A stretch of DNA of 64,000 nt from Halosimplex aquaticum. GTDB lineage: Archaea > Halobacteriota > Halobacteria > Halobacteriales > Haloarculaceae. Position 1 is the first letter of the stretch, and each line of letters starts with the position of its first letter. The translations under genes and the position numbers were made by a program. The notes below the pieces were generated by a model. The model searched no databases. It saw nothing but the letters and a program-made list of their open reading frames with translations, and was not told the DNA's origin. The stretch covers positions 1,984,001 to 2,048,000 of the forward strand of contig NZ_CP118158.1 of NCBI RefSeq assembly GCF_028747785.1, read 5' to 3'. Below, in pieces: positions 36,690 through 45,158 of this stretch.

Positions 36690-36712
36690 CGTGAGGACGT
36701 GACACGGCGGAT

Positions 36713-38617
36713 ATGCGCCGCTCCGACTCCGAGTCAGCCGCCCGCGACGAGTCCGACGACGCCGCGGACGCACCCGAGTCCGAGTCCTCCCACGACGGCG
36801 TCGACGAGGCGTCCGAGCCCGGTCCGGAGTCAGGCCCGGACCACGGCGATCCCTCCCGGTTCGGCCCCCTCGACCGCCTCGACGAGGCGACCCGGTGGGT
36901 GCTCGGAATCGTCTTCGTCGGGTTCGTCCTCCGCTTCGCCCTCCTCGGCGCGCGCGTCGCGCACTTCGACGAGGGGCGGGTCGCCTGGTGGGCCGACCAC
37001 TTCCTCGACACCGGCCAGTTCGAGTACCGCTACATCATCCACGGCCCGCTCGTCCAGCACGTCAACAAGTTCATCTTCGACGCCTTCGGCACCAGCGACG
37101 TCACGATGCGGCTGTTCGTCGCCGTCGTCGGCGCCCTGCTCCCGCTGTCCGCGCTGCTGTTCCGCGAGCACCTCGACCGCGACGAGATCGTCGGCGTCGC
37201 CTTCTTCCTCGCGCTGAATCCCCTGCTCGTCTACTACTCGCGGTTCTACCGCAGCACGCTGATCGCGGCCGCGTTCGCCTTCGTCGCCTTCGGCCTGCTC
37301 GTGCGCGCGTACGACGAGTGGAACGTGCGGTACGTCCACGCGGCCGTCGTCTTCGTCGCGCTCGCGTTCACCGCGAAGGAGAACGCGGCGGTCTACCTGC
37401 TGGTGTGGGTCGGCGCGACGGCCCTGCTCGTCGACCAGTTGCTCTTCCGGACCGGCGACGACCAGTCGGGCTTCGAGTGGCTCAGGGCCCGCGTCGCCGA
37501 GACAGACCGGCGACCGATCGCGGAGTACGTCGCCGACTTCGTCTGGCACTTCGCCGTCGCCGTCGTCCTCTTCCTCGGCGTCACGCTGTACTTCTACGCG
37601 CCGCGGTCGCCCGGCACCGAGGCCGTCGGGTTCTGGCAGACGGTGTTCAATCCGACGCTGTTCCCGGAGCTGTTCGATCGCACCCTCGACGACGTGGTCG
37701 AGGGGTACAGCTACTGGTTCGGCGGGACGACCGACGCGGGCTGTCGGAAGGAGAACGTCATCGACGCCTACCTCTGTTTCCTCGGGCAGGAACTCCACGC
37801 GATGGCCCAGGCGGCGTTCGCCCTTTCGGCGATGGCCGTCGTCGGCTTCATCGCAGAGCGCTGGGGTCGCGTCCGCTCGCGCGCCGTCGTCCTCTTCTGC
37901 GCCTACTGGGGCTTCGTCTCGGTCATCGGGTACCCGCTGGGGACCGACATCGCCAACGCCTGGATCGCGGTGAACGCGCTCGTCCCGCTGGCGGTCCCCG
38001 CCGGCGTCGGCATCGCGCTCGTCGTCGACCGCGCCCGCGACTCGCTCCACACCGGCTCGGTCCGCTTCGGCGTCACCGCGTTCGTCCTCCTGTTGATCGG
38101 CGGCTACATGGCCACCTCCATGGCCACCAGCGTCTACCTCAACCCGTCGAGCGAGGGCAACGAACTCGTCCAGTACGCCCAGCCCGCAGACGACTTCCGG
38201 CCGTCGATGCAGGTCCTCGAAGAGCGCGCCGAGACCCACGAGGGGACGGACGTGCTCATCGTCGGGTCCAGTTACGTCCGGGACAACCCGCGCAGCGGCG
38301 GGCTCGAACCCCGGTGTTCGAGCATCAGTGAGACGCTCCCCTTGCAGTGGTACATCGAGTCATACGGCGCGACCGGGGACTGCGTCCAGAGCGCCGACCA
38401 GGCCGTCCAGCGACTGCAGAGCGAGGACTCCGACCCGCTCGTCGTCATCGCCCCGCAGTCGCTCGAAAACGATCTCAGTCCGGCGGTCGAGGGCTACGAC
38501 TCGGAGGTCCACCGCATGCGTGTCTACGGGAGCAAGACCGTCTTCTTCACCGCCCGCTCCCCCGGCACCGGCGCGTCCGCGGGGAACGCGACCGCACTGG
38601 AACCCCCGACCGGGTGA
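36713..38617 (+). CDS. Agl23-like / TIGR03663 membrane glycosyltransferase-fold protein
   Basis: 634 residues. An acidic N-terminal tail (~1-60) precedes a GT-C-like body of about eleven helices. The DEG motif in the first loop (VAHFDEGRVAWWADHFLDTG) and Y-Y-S-R-F-Y-R match the TIGR03663 family, which NCBI names flippase activity-associated Agl23. The C-terminal ~150 residues are extracytoplasmic and include two Cys (EPRCSSIS and TGDCVQSA) that could form a disulphide. It is probably involved in moving or elongating lipid-linked glycans for protein N-glycosylation. No other agl gene is in the window. Confidence 0.82.
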   Translation: MRRSDSESAARDESDDAADAPESESSHDGVDEASEPGPESGPDHGDPSRFGPLDRLDEATRWVLGIVFVGFVLRFALLGARVAHFDEGRVAWWADHFLDTGQFEYRYIIHGPLVQHVNKFIFDAFGTSDVTMRLFVAVVGALLPLSALLFREHLDRDEIVGVAFFLALNPLLVYYSRFYRSTLIAAAFAFVAFGLLVRAYDEWNVRYVHAAVVFVALAFTAKENAAVYLLVWVGATALLVDQLLFRTGDDQSGFEWLRARVAETDRRPIAEYVADFVWHFAVAVVLFLGVTLYFYAPRSPGTEAVGFWQTVFNPTLFPELFDRTLDDVVEGYSYWFGGTTDAGCRKENVIDAYLCFLGQELHAMAQAAFALSAMAVVGFIAERWGRVRSRAVVLFCAYWGFVSVIGYPLGTDIANAWIAVNALVPLAVPAGVGIALVVDRARDSLHTGSVRFGVTAFVLLLIGGYMATSMATSVYLNPSSEGNELVQYAQPADDFRPSMQVLEERAETHEGTDVLIVGSSYVRDNPRSGGLEPRCSSISETLPLQWYIESYGATGDCVQSADQAVQRLQSEDSDPLVVIAPQSLENDLSPAVEGYDSEVHRMRVYGSKTVFFTARSPGTGASAGNATALEPPTG

Positions 38618-38725
38618 CTGCCGGCGAACGCACGTCGCTCTCGGCGAGCCAGCCGGCGATCGCAGGTTCCGCCAGCAATCGTCCGTCCCGTCTTCTCGCC
38701 GATCTGTTCTCTCGCCACACTCGCT

Positions 38726-39616
38726 CTATCGCAGACCGCGCTCTCGTTCCCAGGCCCGGAGGAGCGCCGTCAGCGTCTCGTTGACCGGGACCGGTTCCTC
38801 CGCCCGTTCGACGACGGCCCCGTTTATCGCGTCGACTTCCGTCCGATCGCCGGCGTCCACGTCCTGGAGCATCGACGACCGGTTGGCGGCGGTCGCGTCA
38901 GCGACCCGCTCGACCTCGTCCGCGGCGGTCTCGTCCGAGAGGTCGATCCCGCGCTCGCGGGCGACCGCGGCCGTCTCGACGGCGGCCCGACGGGCCGTGT
39001 CGCCCGCCGGCCCCTCGGAGAGCGCCCCGTTCTCGACTCGGGCCAGCGCGGTCACGGCGTTGATCCCGGCGTTGACCGCGAGCTTCTCCCAGCGGCGCCG
39101 CGGCATGTCCGTGGCGACCGTCGTCTCGATGCCGGCCGCGTCGAACGCGGTGCCGACCCGGTCGGCGAGAGACGAGGTACCCCCTCCGGGCGGACCGAGG
39201 ACCACCTCACCGATGCCGGTGTAGTCGACGCGACCCGGTCCGCGGAGGCGAGCGCCGTAGGTGCAGGTCCCCGCGAGCACCGGGCAGGCCAGCGCGTCGG
39301 CCAGTCGCTCCTCGTTACCCAGTCCGTTCTGGAGGGAGAGCACGCCGTCAAGATCGACGGAGGCGAGAGCCGCCGCGGCCGCGTCCGTGTCGAACGCCTT
39401 CACGGTCACGACGGCGAGGTCGAAGCGTTCGGCGGGGACTGCGGTCGCTGCCGCCGGCTCGACGTGCGCCGACACCTCGCCCTCGACCCGGAGGCCGTCC
39501 TCCCGGACTCGCTCCGCGTGCGGGTCGCGGCCGACCAGCGTCACGTCGTGGGCGCGCGCGAGGAGCCCGCCGAGGAGGCTGCCGAGGCTCCCGGCGCCGA
39601 AGACGAGGATTCGCAC
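38726..39616 (-). CDS. panE: Ketopantoate reductase family oxidoreductase
   Basis: 296 residues from GTG 39616. The Rossmann motif GAGSLGSLLGGLLA (~7-20) binds NAD(P); NGLGNEERL, the catalytic-type Lys in RRRWEKLAVNAGINAVTAL, and the late S-S-M-L-Q-D-V block are all in place. The enzyme would reduce 2-dehydropantoate to pantoate for CoA; paralogues acting on other 2-oxo acids exist, so the symbol is tentative. The longer open frame (start 39730) runs through the upstream zinc-ribbon gene out of frame and is rejected. It lies five bases after that gene's stop, so both are one operon. Confidence 0.8.
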   Translation of the reverse strand: MRILVFGAGSLGSLLGGLLARAHDVTLVGRDPHAERVREDGLRVEGEVSAHVEPAAATAVPAERFDLAVVTVKAFDTDAAAAALASVDLDGVLSLQNGLGNEERLADALACPVLAGTCTYGARLRGPGRVDYTGIGEVVLGPPGGGTSSLADRVGTAFDAAGIETTVATDMPRRRWEKLAVNAGINAVTALARVENGALSEGPAGDTARRAAVETAAVARERGIDLSDETAADEVERVADATAANRSSMLQDVDAGDRTEVDAINGAVVERAEEPVPVNETLTALLRAWERERGLR

Positions 39617-39621
39617 GGGGC

Positions 39622-39915
39622 TCAGTCTTCGATCCAGTAGTAGAGCTCCTCGCGGGCGGCGCCGCAGGACGGACAGGCGTCCGGGATCGTCTCGATGTCG
39701 CCCATCTCCCCGCACTCCCAGCAGCGCCACATCAACTCCGCCTCGCCCGCCTGGCCGGTCGTGAGGTGCTCGCCCGACAGCTCGGCGATCCCCTGGTCCG
39801 TCGTCACGTAGAACCCGTGTTCGTCGAACCCGCGGACGGTCCCCAGTCGGTTCCCCTCGTCGTCATAGACCGCCTGACCGAACCCGAGGTCGATCTCCTC
39901 CGCTGGCTGGCTCAT
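39622..39915 (-). CDS. Zinc-ribbon protein, DUF7130-like
   Basis: 97 residues from ATG 39915. The N-terminal ~55 residues form a PRC-barrel-like strand set (FGQAVYDDEGNRLGTVRGFD, then a T-T-D-Q-G-I turn). The C-terminal part is a four-Cys rubredoxin-like ribbon, CWECGEMGD...CPSCGAAREELYYWIED. It resembles haloarchaeal DUF7130 proteins. Function unknown; it may bind zinc or iron. It is the first gene of a two-gene operon with the ketopantoate reductase family gene. Confidence 0.7.
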   Translation of the reverse strand: MSQPAEEIDLGFGQAVYDDEGNRLGTVRGFDEHGFYVTTDQGIAELSGEHLTTGQAGEAELMWRCWECGEMGDIETIPDACPSCGAAREELYYWIED

Positions 39916-39994
39916 ACCCGATATTGGCACGACACTCGCATAAAACCACGTGACAGGGCTGCTGACCGCCGGTCAGGTCTCCCACTGCGGCCGC

Positions 39995-40648
39995 TCACTC
40001 GTCGCAAACGTCCGACTCCGCCCCGTCAATCTCACTCGCCCCAGCCGGATCGTCGGACTCGTTTCGACAGTCATCGTCCAGCCTGCGCTCACGCGGTGAG
40101 AGCGCGGCATCGAACGCGGACGAGGCGTCGATCCGCCGGTAGGCGTCGGCGAGGTCGCGCCGGAGAGCGTCGAGCCGTCGGTCCAGTCTGTCGCGTTCCA
40201 GCGTCGCGTCCTCGTCGTCGTCAGCGAGAGCGGCCCGCTCCTCCGCGAGGGCGTAGTACTCGTCCAGCCGCTTCCGGTACCGGGCGCGGACCGCCAGCCG
40301 CGACACCGTCTCGCGGACAGCGTCCTCGTCCCGCTCGACGACTGCGTCCACGGGTGCCTCGCGGGCGAACCGAGGTCGGTCTCGGTTCCGACCGGCGTCC
40401 GCATCGAGGAGCGCGACCTGCCAGTCCGAGCCGCGACAGCGCAGGCCGTCGAGTATCTGATCTATCGGTCCGTCACCGAGGTCGCTGTCGACGAGGACGA
40501 CGTCGACTTCCCGGTCCAGGGTCTCGTAGAGGGCCGCGGGGGAGTACGCGGTCCTGACTGTGCCGTCTTCGCGGAGGGTCGCTGCCATCGCGTCCACGAC
40601 CCCAGCGTCGGCACCTGCGAGCACGACCAGGTGCCGTCCCGAAGTCAT
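39995..40648 (-). CDS. HalX-domain protein with degenerate receiver
   Basis: 217 residues. Residues ~5-115 resemble a response-regulator receiver (HLVVLAGADAGVVDAMAATL; VDVVLVDSDLGDGPIDQIL). The usual D-D pair after strand 1 is A-D, and the phosphoacceptor region reads VLVDSDLGDG, so phosphorylation is possible but not certain. The C-terminal HalX helices follow (RARYRKRLDEYYALAEERAA and a coiled coil to ~190), then an acidic tail. It lies next to the DUF7504-like gene, 58 bases from it on the same strand, with its own TATA box (40671-40678), suggesting linked function but separate promoters. Confidence 0.78.
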   Translation of the reverse strand: MTSGRHLVVLAGADAGVVDAMAATLREDGTVRTAYSPAALYETLDREVDVVLVDSDLGDGPIDQILDGLRCRGSDWQVALLDADAGRNRDRPRFAREAPVDAVVERDEDAVRETVSRLAVRARYRKRLDEYYALAEERAALADDDEDATLERDRLDRRLDALRRDLADAYRRIDASSAFDAALSPRERRLDDDCRNESDDPAGASEIDGAESDVCDE

Positions 40649-40670
40649 ACTCGGCGACTCGCCAGGGAGG

Positions 40671-40678
40671 TATAAAGA
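40671..40678 (-). promoter_or_regulatory. TATA box of HalX gene
   Basis: On the minus strand CTTTATA lies ~27 bases before ATG 40648. It fixes that start and excludes the longer frame from 40759. Confidence 0.6.
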
Positions 40679-40706
40679 GTCGTCCCTTTGCCGTCCCGCG
40701 ATTTCG

Positions 40707-41309
40707 TCACCGATCGGAAACGCTGGAGCGGGGGCCGTCGAACTGGACGACCGCGTCACAGAGGATCCGGAAGGTCTCTACCGAGGCCGGGTCGTGCGCC
40801 TCCGGATCGAGGTGGAAGAAGACGACGCCGTCGACGCGCCGAGTCACTTCGCCGAGCGTGTAGACGAACTTGAACGCGGTCGACTCGTCGACGTACCGGA
40901 GAACACCGGTCAGCGAGTGGACGACGACGCCGACGTCGTCGTCCTCGTCGTCGGCGCGTTCGAGCACGTCGCTGATCTGCCGTCCGAGCGCCTCCAGGTC
41001 GGTCGGGTCGGAAACACGCTCTACTGTCGGGTCGGACGAGCCATCTGCTTCGGTCGCCGCCGACCGAGTGTCTTCGTCGACGTCCACGCAGGTGACGGGC
41101 ATCGTCGCGGACAGCGGGCTCCGGTCCCACAGCGAGAGCCACTCCGAGGCGGACTGCCTGATCGTGACTGCGGCGGCGCGGTCGACGTGCTCATCGACCC
41201 GCCGCAACGCACGTACGCCGGCGTCTATCGATCGGTTCTGTACGTCGGACGCCAACAGGAGGACCGTCGTCGCGTCCGCGAAAGCGGTTCCACCGTCGGA
41301 TCCGGACAT
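40707..41309 (-). CDS. DUF7504-like RecA-fold protein
   Basis: 200 residues. The layout is alternating strands and helices (TTVLLLASDVQNRSIDAGVR; VTCVDVDEDTRSA; VGVVVHSLTGVLRYVDESTA; RVDGVVFFHLDPEAHDPASV). It resembles the haloarchaeal DUF7504 group of RecA/KaiC-like NTPase relatives, but no Walker A lysine loop is visible, so ATP binding is doubtful. Such proteins are often encoded beside HalX and Bat-like regulators, as here. Its start lies in the AT-rich 250-base region shared divergently with the DUF7503-like peptide gene. Confidence 0.65.
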   Translation of the reverse strand: MSGSDGGTAFADATTVLLLASDVQNRSIDAGVRALRRVDEHVDRAAAVTIRQSASEWLSLWDRSPLSATMPVTCVDVDEDTRSAATEADGSSDPTVERVSDPTDLEALGRQISDVLERADDEDDDVGVVVHSLTGVLRYVDESTAFKFVYTLGEVTRRVDGVVFFHLDPEAHDPASVETFRILCDAVVQFDGPRSSVSDR

Positions 41310-41501
41310 TATCTGACCCTCTCCCCGTCTACCCCGTTCGCCATAGATATTCCGACCACGGGTCCACGTGACAATGAATCTTATTATACCCCGACATCCT
41401 ATCGTCTCAAAGACACGTGAATCGGTATCAGAGATTCCCTCCGAAACGCCGTGAGACGCGAATTCCTAATCTCTCTCGTAAGTACTGATAATATAACGGT
41501 T

Positions 41502-41528
41502 AATTTATCTCTAATTTTTAGATAAATT
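41502..41528. promoter_or_regulatory. Inverted repeat upstream of DUF7503-like gene
   Basis: AATTTATCT and AGATAAATT pair perfectly around nine bases (CTAATTTTT). The right arm overlaps a TATA-like AGATAAAT ~36 bases before ATG 41561. It sits in a 250-base AT-rich region between divergent genes, the most AT-rich stretch of the window. A repressor site blocking the TATA box is a natural reading. Confidence 0.5.
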
Positions 41529-41560
41529 CAATCAGGTCGCGGATAAATAAATATTTGGCT

Positions 41561-41701
41561 ATGAGCCAAGAATCAACGCGACTCCGCGAATTCCTCGAAG
41601 AGAACCCCAAATGGATCGGCGTCATGTTCAGCGCGCTGTTGCTGCTCTCGCAGGCCGGCTCCGCCGCAGCGGCTAACGGTGGCTCAATGACTGGTCCCTA
41701 A
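41561..41701 (+). CDS. 46-residue single-helix peptide, DUF7503-like
   Basis: The frame from ATG 41561 reads a charged N-terminus (MSQESTRLREFLEENPKWIG) then a hydrophobic segment VMFSALLLLSQAGSAAAA and a short NGGSMTGP tail. It matches the small haloarchaeal DUF7503 family as I recall it (start M-S-x-x-x-L-x-x-x-L-x-E-N-P-x-x-I-G-V, then a membrane helix rich in L, S and A). The helix plus A-x-A could alternatively be a signal peptide. It ends one base before the stop of the convergent CHAT protease gene, so the 3' ends meet. The function is unknown. Confidence 0.75.
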   Translation: MSQESTRLREFLEENPKWIGVMFSALLLLSQAGSAAAANGGSMTGP

Positions 41702-41702
41702 T

Positions 41703-43820
41703 TTAGAGTTCAGATATATCCATACTCCAGTTGAGAGAATCGTCGATATCAACGGGCACATCTTGTTTGTGGAGGAAGTCGATAGTCTCTGACTCTGTGA
41801 GTCTAAAAGATCCCATCTGGCCAGAATTTATGTAAAATGAAGAGACACCAGCAATTTGCGGAATAAACATCGTGCCCATCGGTGTGGATAAAGTTGGATA
41901 TCCAAACAAACGGAGGTTATAGAGGTCCGATCCAACCTTTTCGACAACGGCTTTGTTCGGGGTCCCGGACCGATTTTCGACGATAGATGCGCTCGCGTCA
42001 CCGACGACGAGATAATGGTGCCCGATTTGTTCGTATTCCTTGATTATTGAAACAGTCGCTGCTAGCGAGAAGCCTTGGTTAAGCAACTTTGCGACGGTAC
42101 GGCCGACCGAGGTCGCTGCTTCGTTGACGATGTCTGTTACTGTCGCTATTCCGGCCACCGCTCCGCTCTTAACCAGTCCACGGCCCTGCTCGTATGAATC
42201 ACAGGCGTTGAGGAGGAATGCGCTAACGTTCACCTCAGAGAGGTGCCGCGTGTCGAGATATCCATCGGTACAGCGGATGCCTTCGTCGTCGACGTGACCG
42301 ATGTAGTGGAGGAAGTCGACATCGGATTTCAGGACTTCACGCATCTCCATCGTCGTCAACTGATCCCGGAACGTGATGTCGAACTCGACCCAGTCTCGTG
42401 TCCCGTAGATATCAGAGACGACGTTCTCGTCGGTCATCTCCTCGTCGTTACACACAACCGCGACCTGGATCTGCGGGTCGGTCGTCGGTTCGAACGATAG
42501 TCGACGGTAGTACGCGTCGACCGTCATCTTGCTCGCACCGACGGGGAGCCCGTCGCCGACGTATGCCTGCTCGATGCTGTCCGCTGGCTCCGGGCGGAAG
42601 ATGTCCGCGTCGGTCGTCGAGGCGGACGAGTTCGTCGACCGGGCTTTCGTACTCCGTCGTAGCGCCTGCGGGTTGTCGCGGAAGAACGATTCGACCTGCT
42701 CCGAGAGGTCTTCGAGCGCTTCGTCGTCCGAGGGGACCGCTCCGGGACAGCGGACGATCGCGAGTTCGTTCGCGAGGAACGGGAGCGCGCTAACGTGCTC
42801 GGCGTACGGTCGCACGTCGGCCGTCAGTTTCCACTTCGGGACGATGTCGGCGAGCGACTCGTACGGAATCTCGAGGTATGTCCTGAGTTGCTCGGGAAGC
42901 GAACTGTCGTAGACCTCCGCGAAGTCGAGATCGACTCGCTCCTCCACTTCAGTGCGTTCGTGCAGGTCTACCTGGTAGTACCCTTCCGTCCGCGTGACGC
43001 AGTCGAGCAGGAGGACCTGTTTGAGGGTTCGGGTGACTGCGGGTTCGAATCCGTCGTCGCCGTCCAGCGGGTACGACCACTCGTCCGTCACGATTCGGGG
43101 TGACGGGCCCGGTTGGAGCGTCGCCCCGAGATAGTACACGAGCGGTACGACCGGGTAGATGAACTCCTCTACGGGCGGCACTTCGATGGCGACTCCGTTG
43201 TTCGGAGAGTCGATCTCCGCTGGAATCGAGAGTTCGTCACCGAGTTCGACGAGCGGGGGGTGCCCCCGTAGCGACGGGAACGACCGTTCGCAACTGGTCG
43301 TCTTTAGCGCCGACCCGAGGGTCGAGAGCGCAGCCATGATATCTTCGGGCTGCTCCGTGGTCGTCACAGTGGCCGCTGGCTGTTCGTGAACTGAGCGTGC
43401 GCCGACATGCAAGTGATCAGTTCCCGATAGCGAAAGACGGACGCAGTCTTCCATCGAGGTAACCGCGATGCCGCCATCGACCGCAAACTGTAATTTGACC
43501 TGTGTAGTCGCCAACTCGACGTTATAGCGTTCGGGAGGTAACGTCACTGATTCTTGGTCATTGACTTCCGCGACTGTGTTTCCTTCTTCGTCGCGGATCC
43601 ACAGCGGGACGAAATACGGCGTCTCGATCGTATCGGTCCAGATCGTGGCGCCGGTGTCGGCCGGGAAGTAGAACCGGTCGGTGTCACAGTCGGCGATGTC
43701 AGGTTGCTCGGGGGTGAGGAGCGCGAACTGTGTCTCCTGGATCGGGTCGACGATCTGTGCGCCGTGGCGACTCGGGTGCTGGCGGATCTGCGGCCGGGTC
43801 GCGTCCAGGTCGATTGTCAT
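41703..43820 (-). CDS. CHAT-domain cysteine protease
   Basis: 705 residues. The C-terminal ~200 residues are a CHAT (caspase-like) domain: His505/His509 in FLHYIGHVDDEGIRC, and Cys540 in AFLLNACDSYEQGRGLV form the expected dyad, followed by VAGIATVTDIVNEAA and HHYLVVGDAS. The N-terminal ~450 residues are strand-rich without a named domain and may be the sensing part. Base composition is unlike the neighbours: the 3' ~600 bases are AT-rich (about 40% GC in places) and the 5' part intermediate, suggesting transfer. CHAT proteases in bacteria and archaea cleave partner proteins in cell death or defence. The nearest candidate partner is the 46-residue peptide encoded tail to tail. Confidence 0.82.
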   Translation of the reverse strand: MTIDLDATRPQIRQHPSRHGAQIVDPIQETQFALLTPEQPDIADCDTDRFYFPADTGATIWTDTIETPYFVPLWIRDEEGNTVAEVNDQESVTLPPERYNVELATTQVKLQFAVDGGIAVTSMEDCVRLSLSGTDHLHVGARSVHEQPAATVTTTEQPEDIMAALSTLGSALKTTSCERSFPSLRGHPPLVELGDELSIPAEIDSPNNGVAIEVPPVEEFIYPVVPLVYYLGATLQPGPSPRIVTDEWSYPLDGDDGFEPAVTRTLKQVLLLDCVTRTEGYYQVDLHERTEVEERVDLDFAEVYDSSLPEQLRTYLEIPYESLADIVPKWKLTADVRPYAEHVSALPFLANELAIVRCPGAVPSDDEALEDLSEQVESFFRDNPQALRRSTKARSTNSSASTTDADIFRPEPADSIEQAYVGDGLPVGASKMTVDAYYRRLSFEPTTDPQIQVAVVCNDEEMTDENVVSDIYGTRDWVEFDITFRDQLTTMEMREVLKSDVDFLHYIGHVDDEGIRCTDGYLDTRHLSEVNVSAFLLNACDSYEQGRGLVKSGAVAGIATVTDIVNEAATSVGRTVAKLLNQGFSLAATVSIIKEYEQIGHHYLVVGDASASIVENRSGTPNKAVVEKVGSDLYNLRLFGYPTLSTPMGTMFIPQIAGVSSFYINSGQMGSFRLTESETIDFLHKQDVPVDIDDSLNWSMDISEL

Positions 43821-43915
43821 GCTGTAGAGGCTCCCTACGCTCTCCCCGCGGGGCAGCGGCAGTCCACCCGTGCCCGTCCCCCCGAGACGAGTATCCGAGC
43901 AAACGCAGTGGGGAG

Positions 43916-43921
43916 AAAAAA
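43916..43921 (-). terminator. T6 tract after metX
   Basis: On the minus strand AAGCTTTTTTCTCC begins ~20 bases after the metX stop, a likely U-tract terminator for metY-metX. The remaining bases to 43820 hold the CHAT promoter region, without a clear TATA box. Confidence 0.45.
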
Positions 43922-43943
43922 GCTTGTTGGCCCTGCAAACCCG

Positions 43944-45155
43944 TCAATCAGAGAACAGGCTCGTGTGGACCGGCGCGAAGGACGGGTCGTCGTCCTCGGG
44001 GGGTTCGTCGGTGTCGGTGACCGCCGTCCCCTCGACGCCGTCGGCGAGGAAGTCGGCGAGCGGCGGCCCGACGCTCTCCGGTTCGACGAGGAACGCGTCG
44101 TGGCCGTGGTCGGACTCGACGAGGTGGTGGGCCGAGCGCACGTCCGCGTCGCGCAGCGAGTCGGCCAGTTCCTCGGCCTGCGTCGGCGTGAAGTGCCAGT
44201 CGCCGGTGAAGGACATGACGAGCGCCTCGCCGTCGAAGGCCGCCAGCGCGTCCTCGTCGGACTCGAAGCCCGCCGAGAGGTCGTAGTTGTCCATCGCGCG
44301 GGTGAGATAGAGGTAGGCGTTGGCGTCGAAGCGCTCGACGAACGACTCCGCGTTGTAGTCGAGGTAGGACTCGACGTCCCGGTAGGGGAAGAAGCCGGCG
44401 GCGGGGTCGGTCGGGAACGAGCGCGCGGCGTCGCGGCCGGCGGCGCGGCGGCCGAACTTCTGCTCCATGGAGGCCTTCGAGAGGTACATGACGTGACCGA
44501 TCTGGCGGGCGAGCGCCAGTCCGTCGTCGGGGTCGGGGCCGTCGCCGTAGTAGTCGCCGCCCTGCCAGTCGTCGTCGGTGGTGATCGCGCGGCGGGCGAT
44601 GGCGTCGAGCGCGAGGCACTGCACGTCGAGGCGCGCGGCGGCGGCGATAGGGACGATCCGCTCGACGTGGTCGGGGTGCTGTTTCGCCCACTCGAGGACG
44701 TTCATCCCGCCGACGCTCCCGCCGACGACGGCGTGGAGGTGCGGGATGCCGAGTTCGTCGAGCAACTGGCGCTGGGCGTCGGTCCAGTCGGTGACGGTGA
44801 CGGCCGGGAAGTCGGTGCCGTAGGGCTCGCCGGTCTCGGGATTCTCGCTTGCGGGACCGGTGGTGCCGTAGCACGAGCCGGGGACGTTCGCACAGAGGAC
44901 GTAGTACTCCCGGGTGTCGATGGCCTTGCCGGGGCCGACGATGTCGTCCCACCAGGCGCGGGCCTGGCCGTCGGTCTCGTCGTCGGGATGGCGTCCGGCG
45001 ACGTGCGCGCTGCCGGTGAGCGCGTGGCAGACGAGGACGGCGTTGTCGCCGGTGAACTCCCCGTAGGCCTCGTAGGACACTTCGAGCTCCGGGATCGAGC
45101 GACCGCACTCGAACTCGAACTCGCCGAGCGAGACCGAGTCGCGTTCGATCTCCAT
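43944..45155 (-). CDS. metX: Homoserine O-acetyltransferase MetX
   Basis: 403 residues with an alpha/beta hydrolase fold. It transfers acetyl from acetyl-CoA to homoserine in methionine synthesis. Markers are [14 protein letters not shown], the substrate loop [14 protein letters not shown], nucleophile Ser147 in [15 protein letters not shown], the acid in [10 protein letters not shown], and the His in ESDHGHDAF. The C-terminal ~35 residues are an acidic tail. It starts three bases after the metY stop, so both are one operon; MetY uses its product directly. A T6 terminator follows. Confidence 0.92.
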   Translation of the reverse strand: MEIERDSVSLGEFEFECGRSIPELEVSYEAYGEFTGDNAVLVCHALTGSAHVAGRHPDDETDGQARAWWDDIVGPGKAIDTREYYVLCANVPGSCYGTTGPASENPETGEPYGTDFPAVTVTDWTDAQRQLLDELGIPHLHAVVGGSVGGMNVLEWAKQHPDHVERIVPIAAAARLDVQCLALDAIARRAITTDDDWQGGDYYGDGPDPDDGLALARQIGHVMYLSKASMEQKFGRRAAGRDAARSFPTDPAAGFFPYRDVESYLDYNAESFVERFDANAYLYLTRAMDNYDLSAGFESDEDALAAFDGEALVMSFTGDWHFTPTQAEELADSLRDADVRSAHHLVESDHGHDAFLVEPESVGPPLADFLADGVEGTAVTDTDEPPEDDDPSFAPVHTSLFSD

Positions 45156-45158
45156 CGA

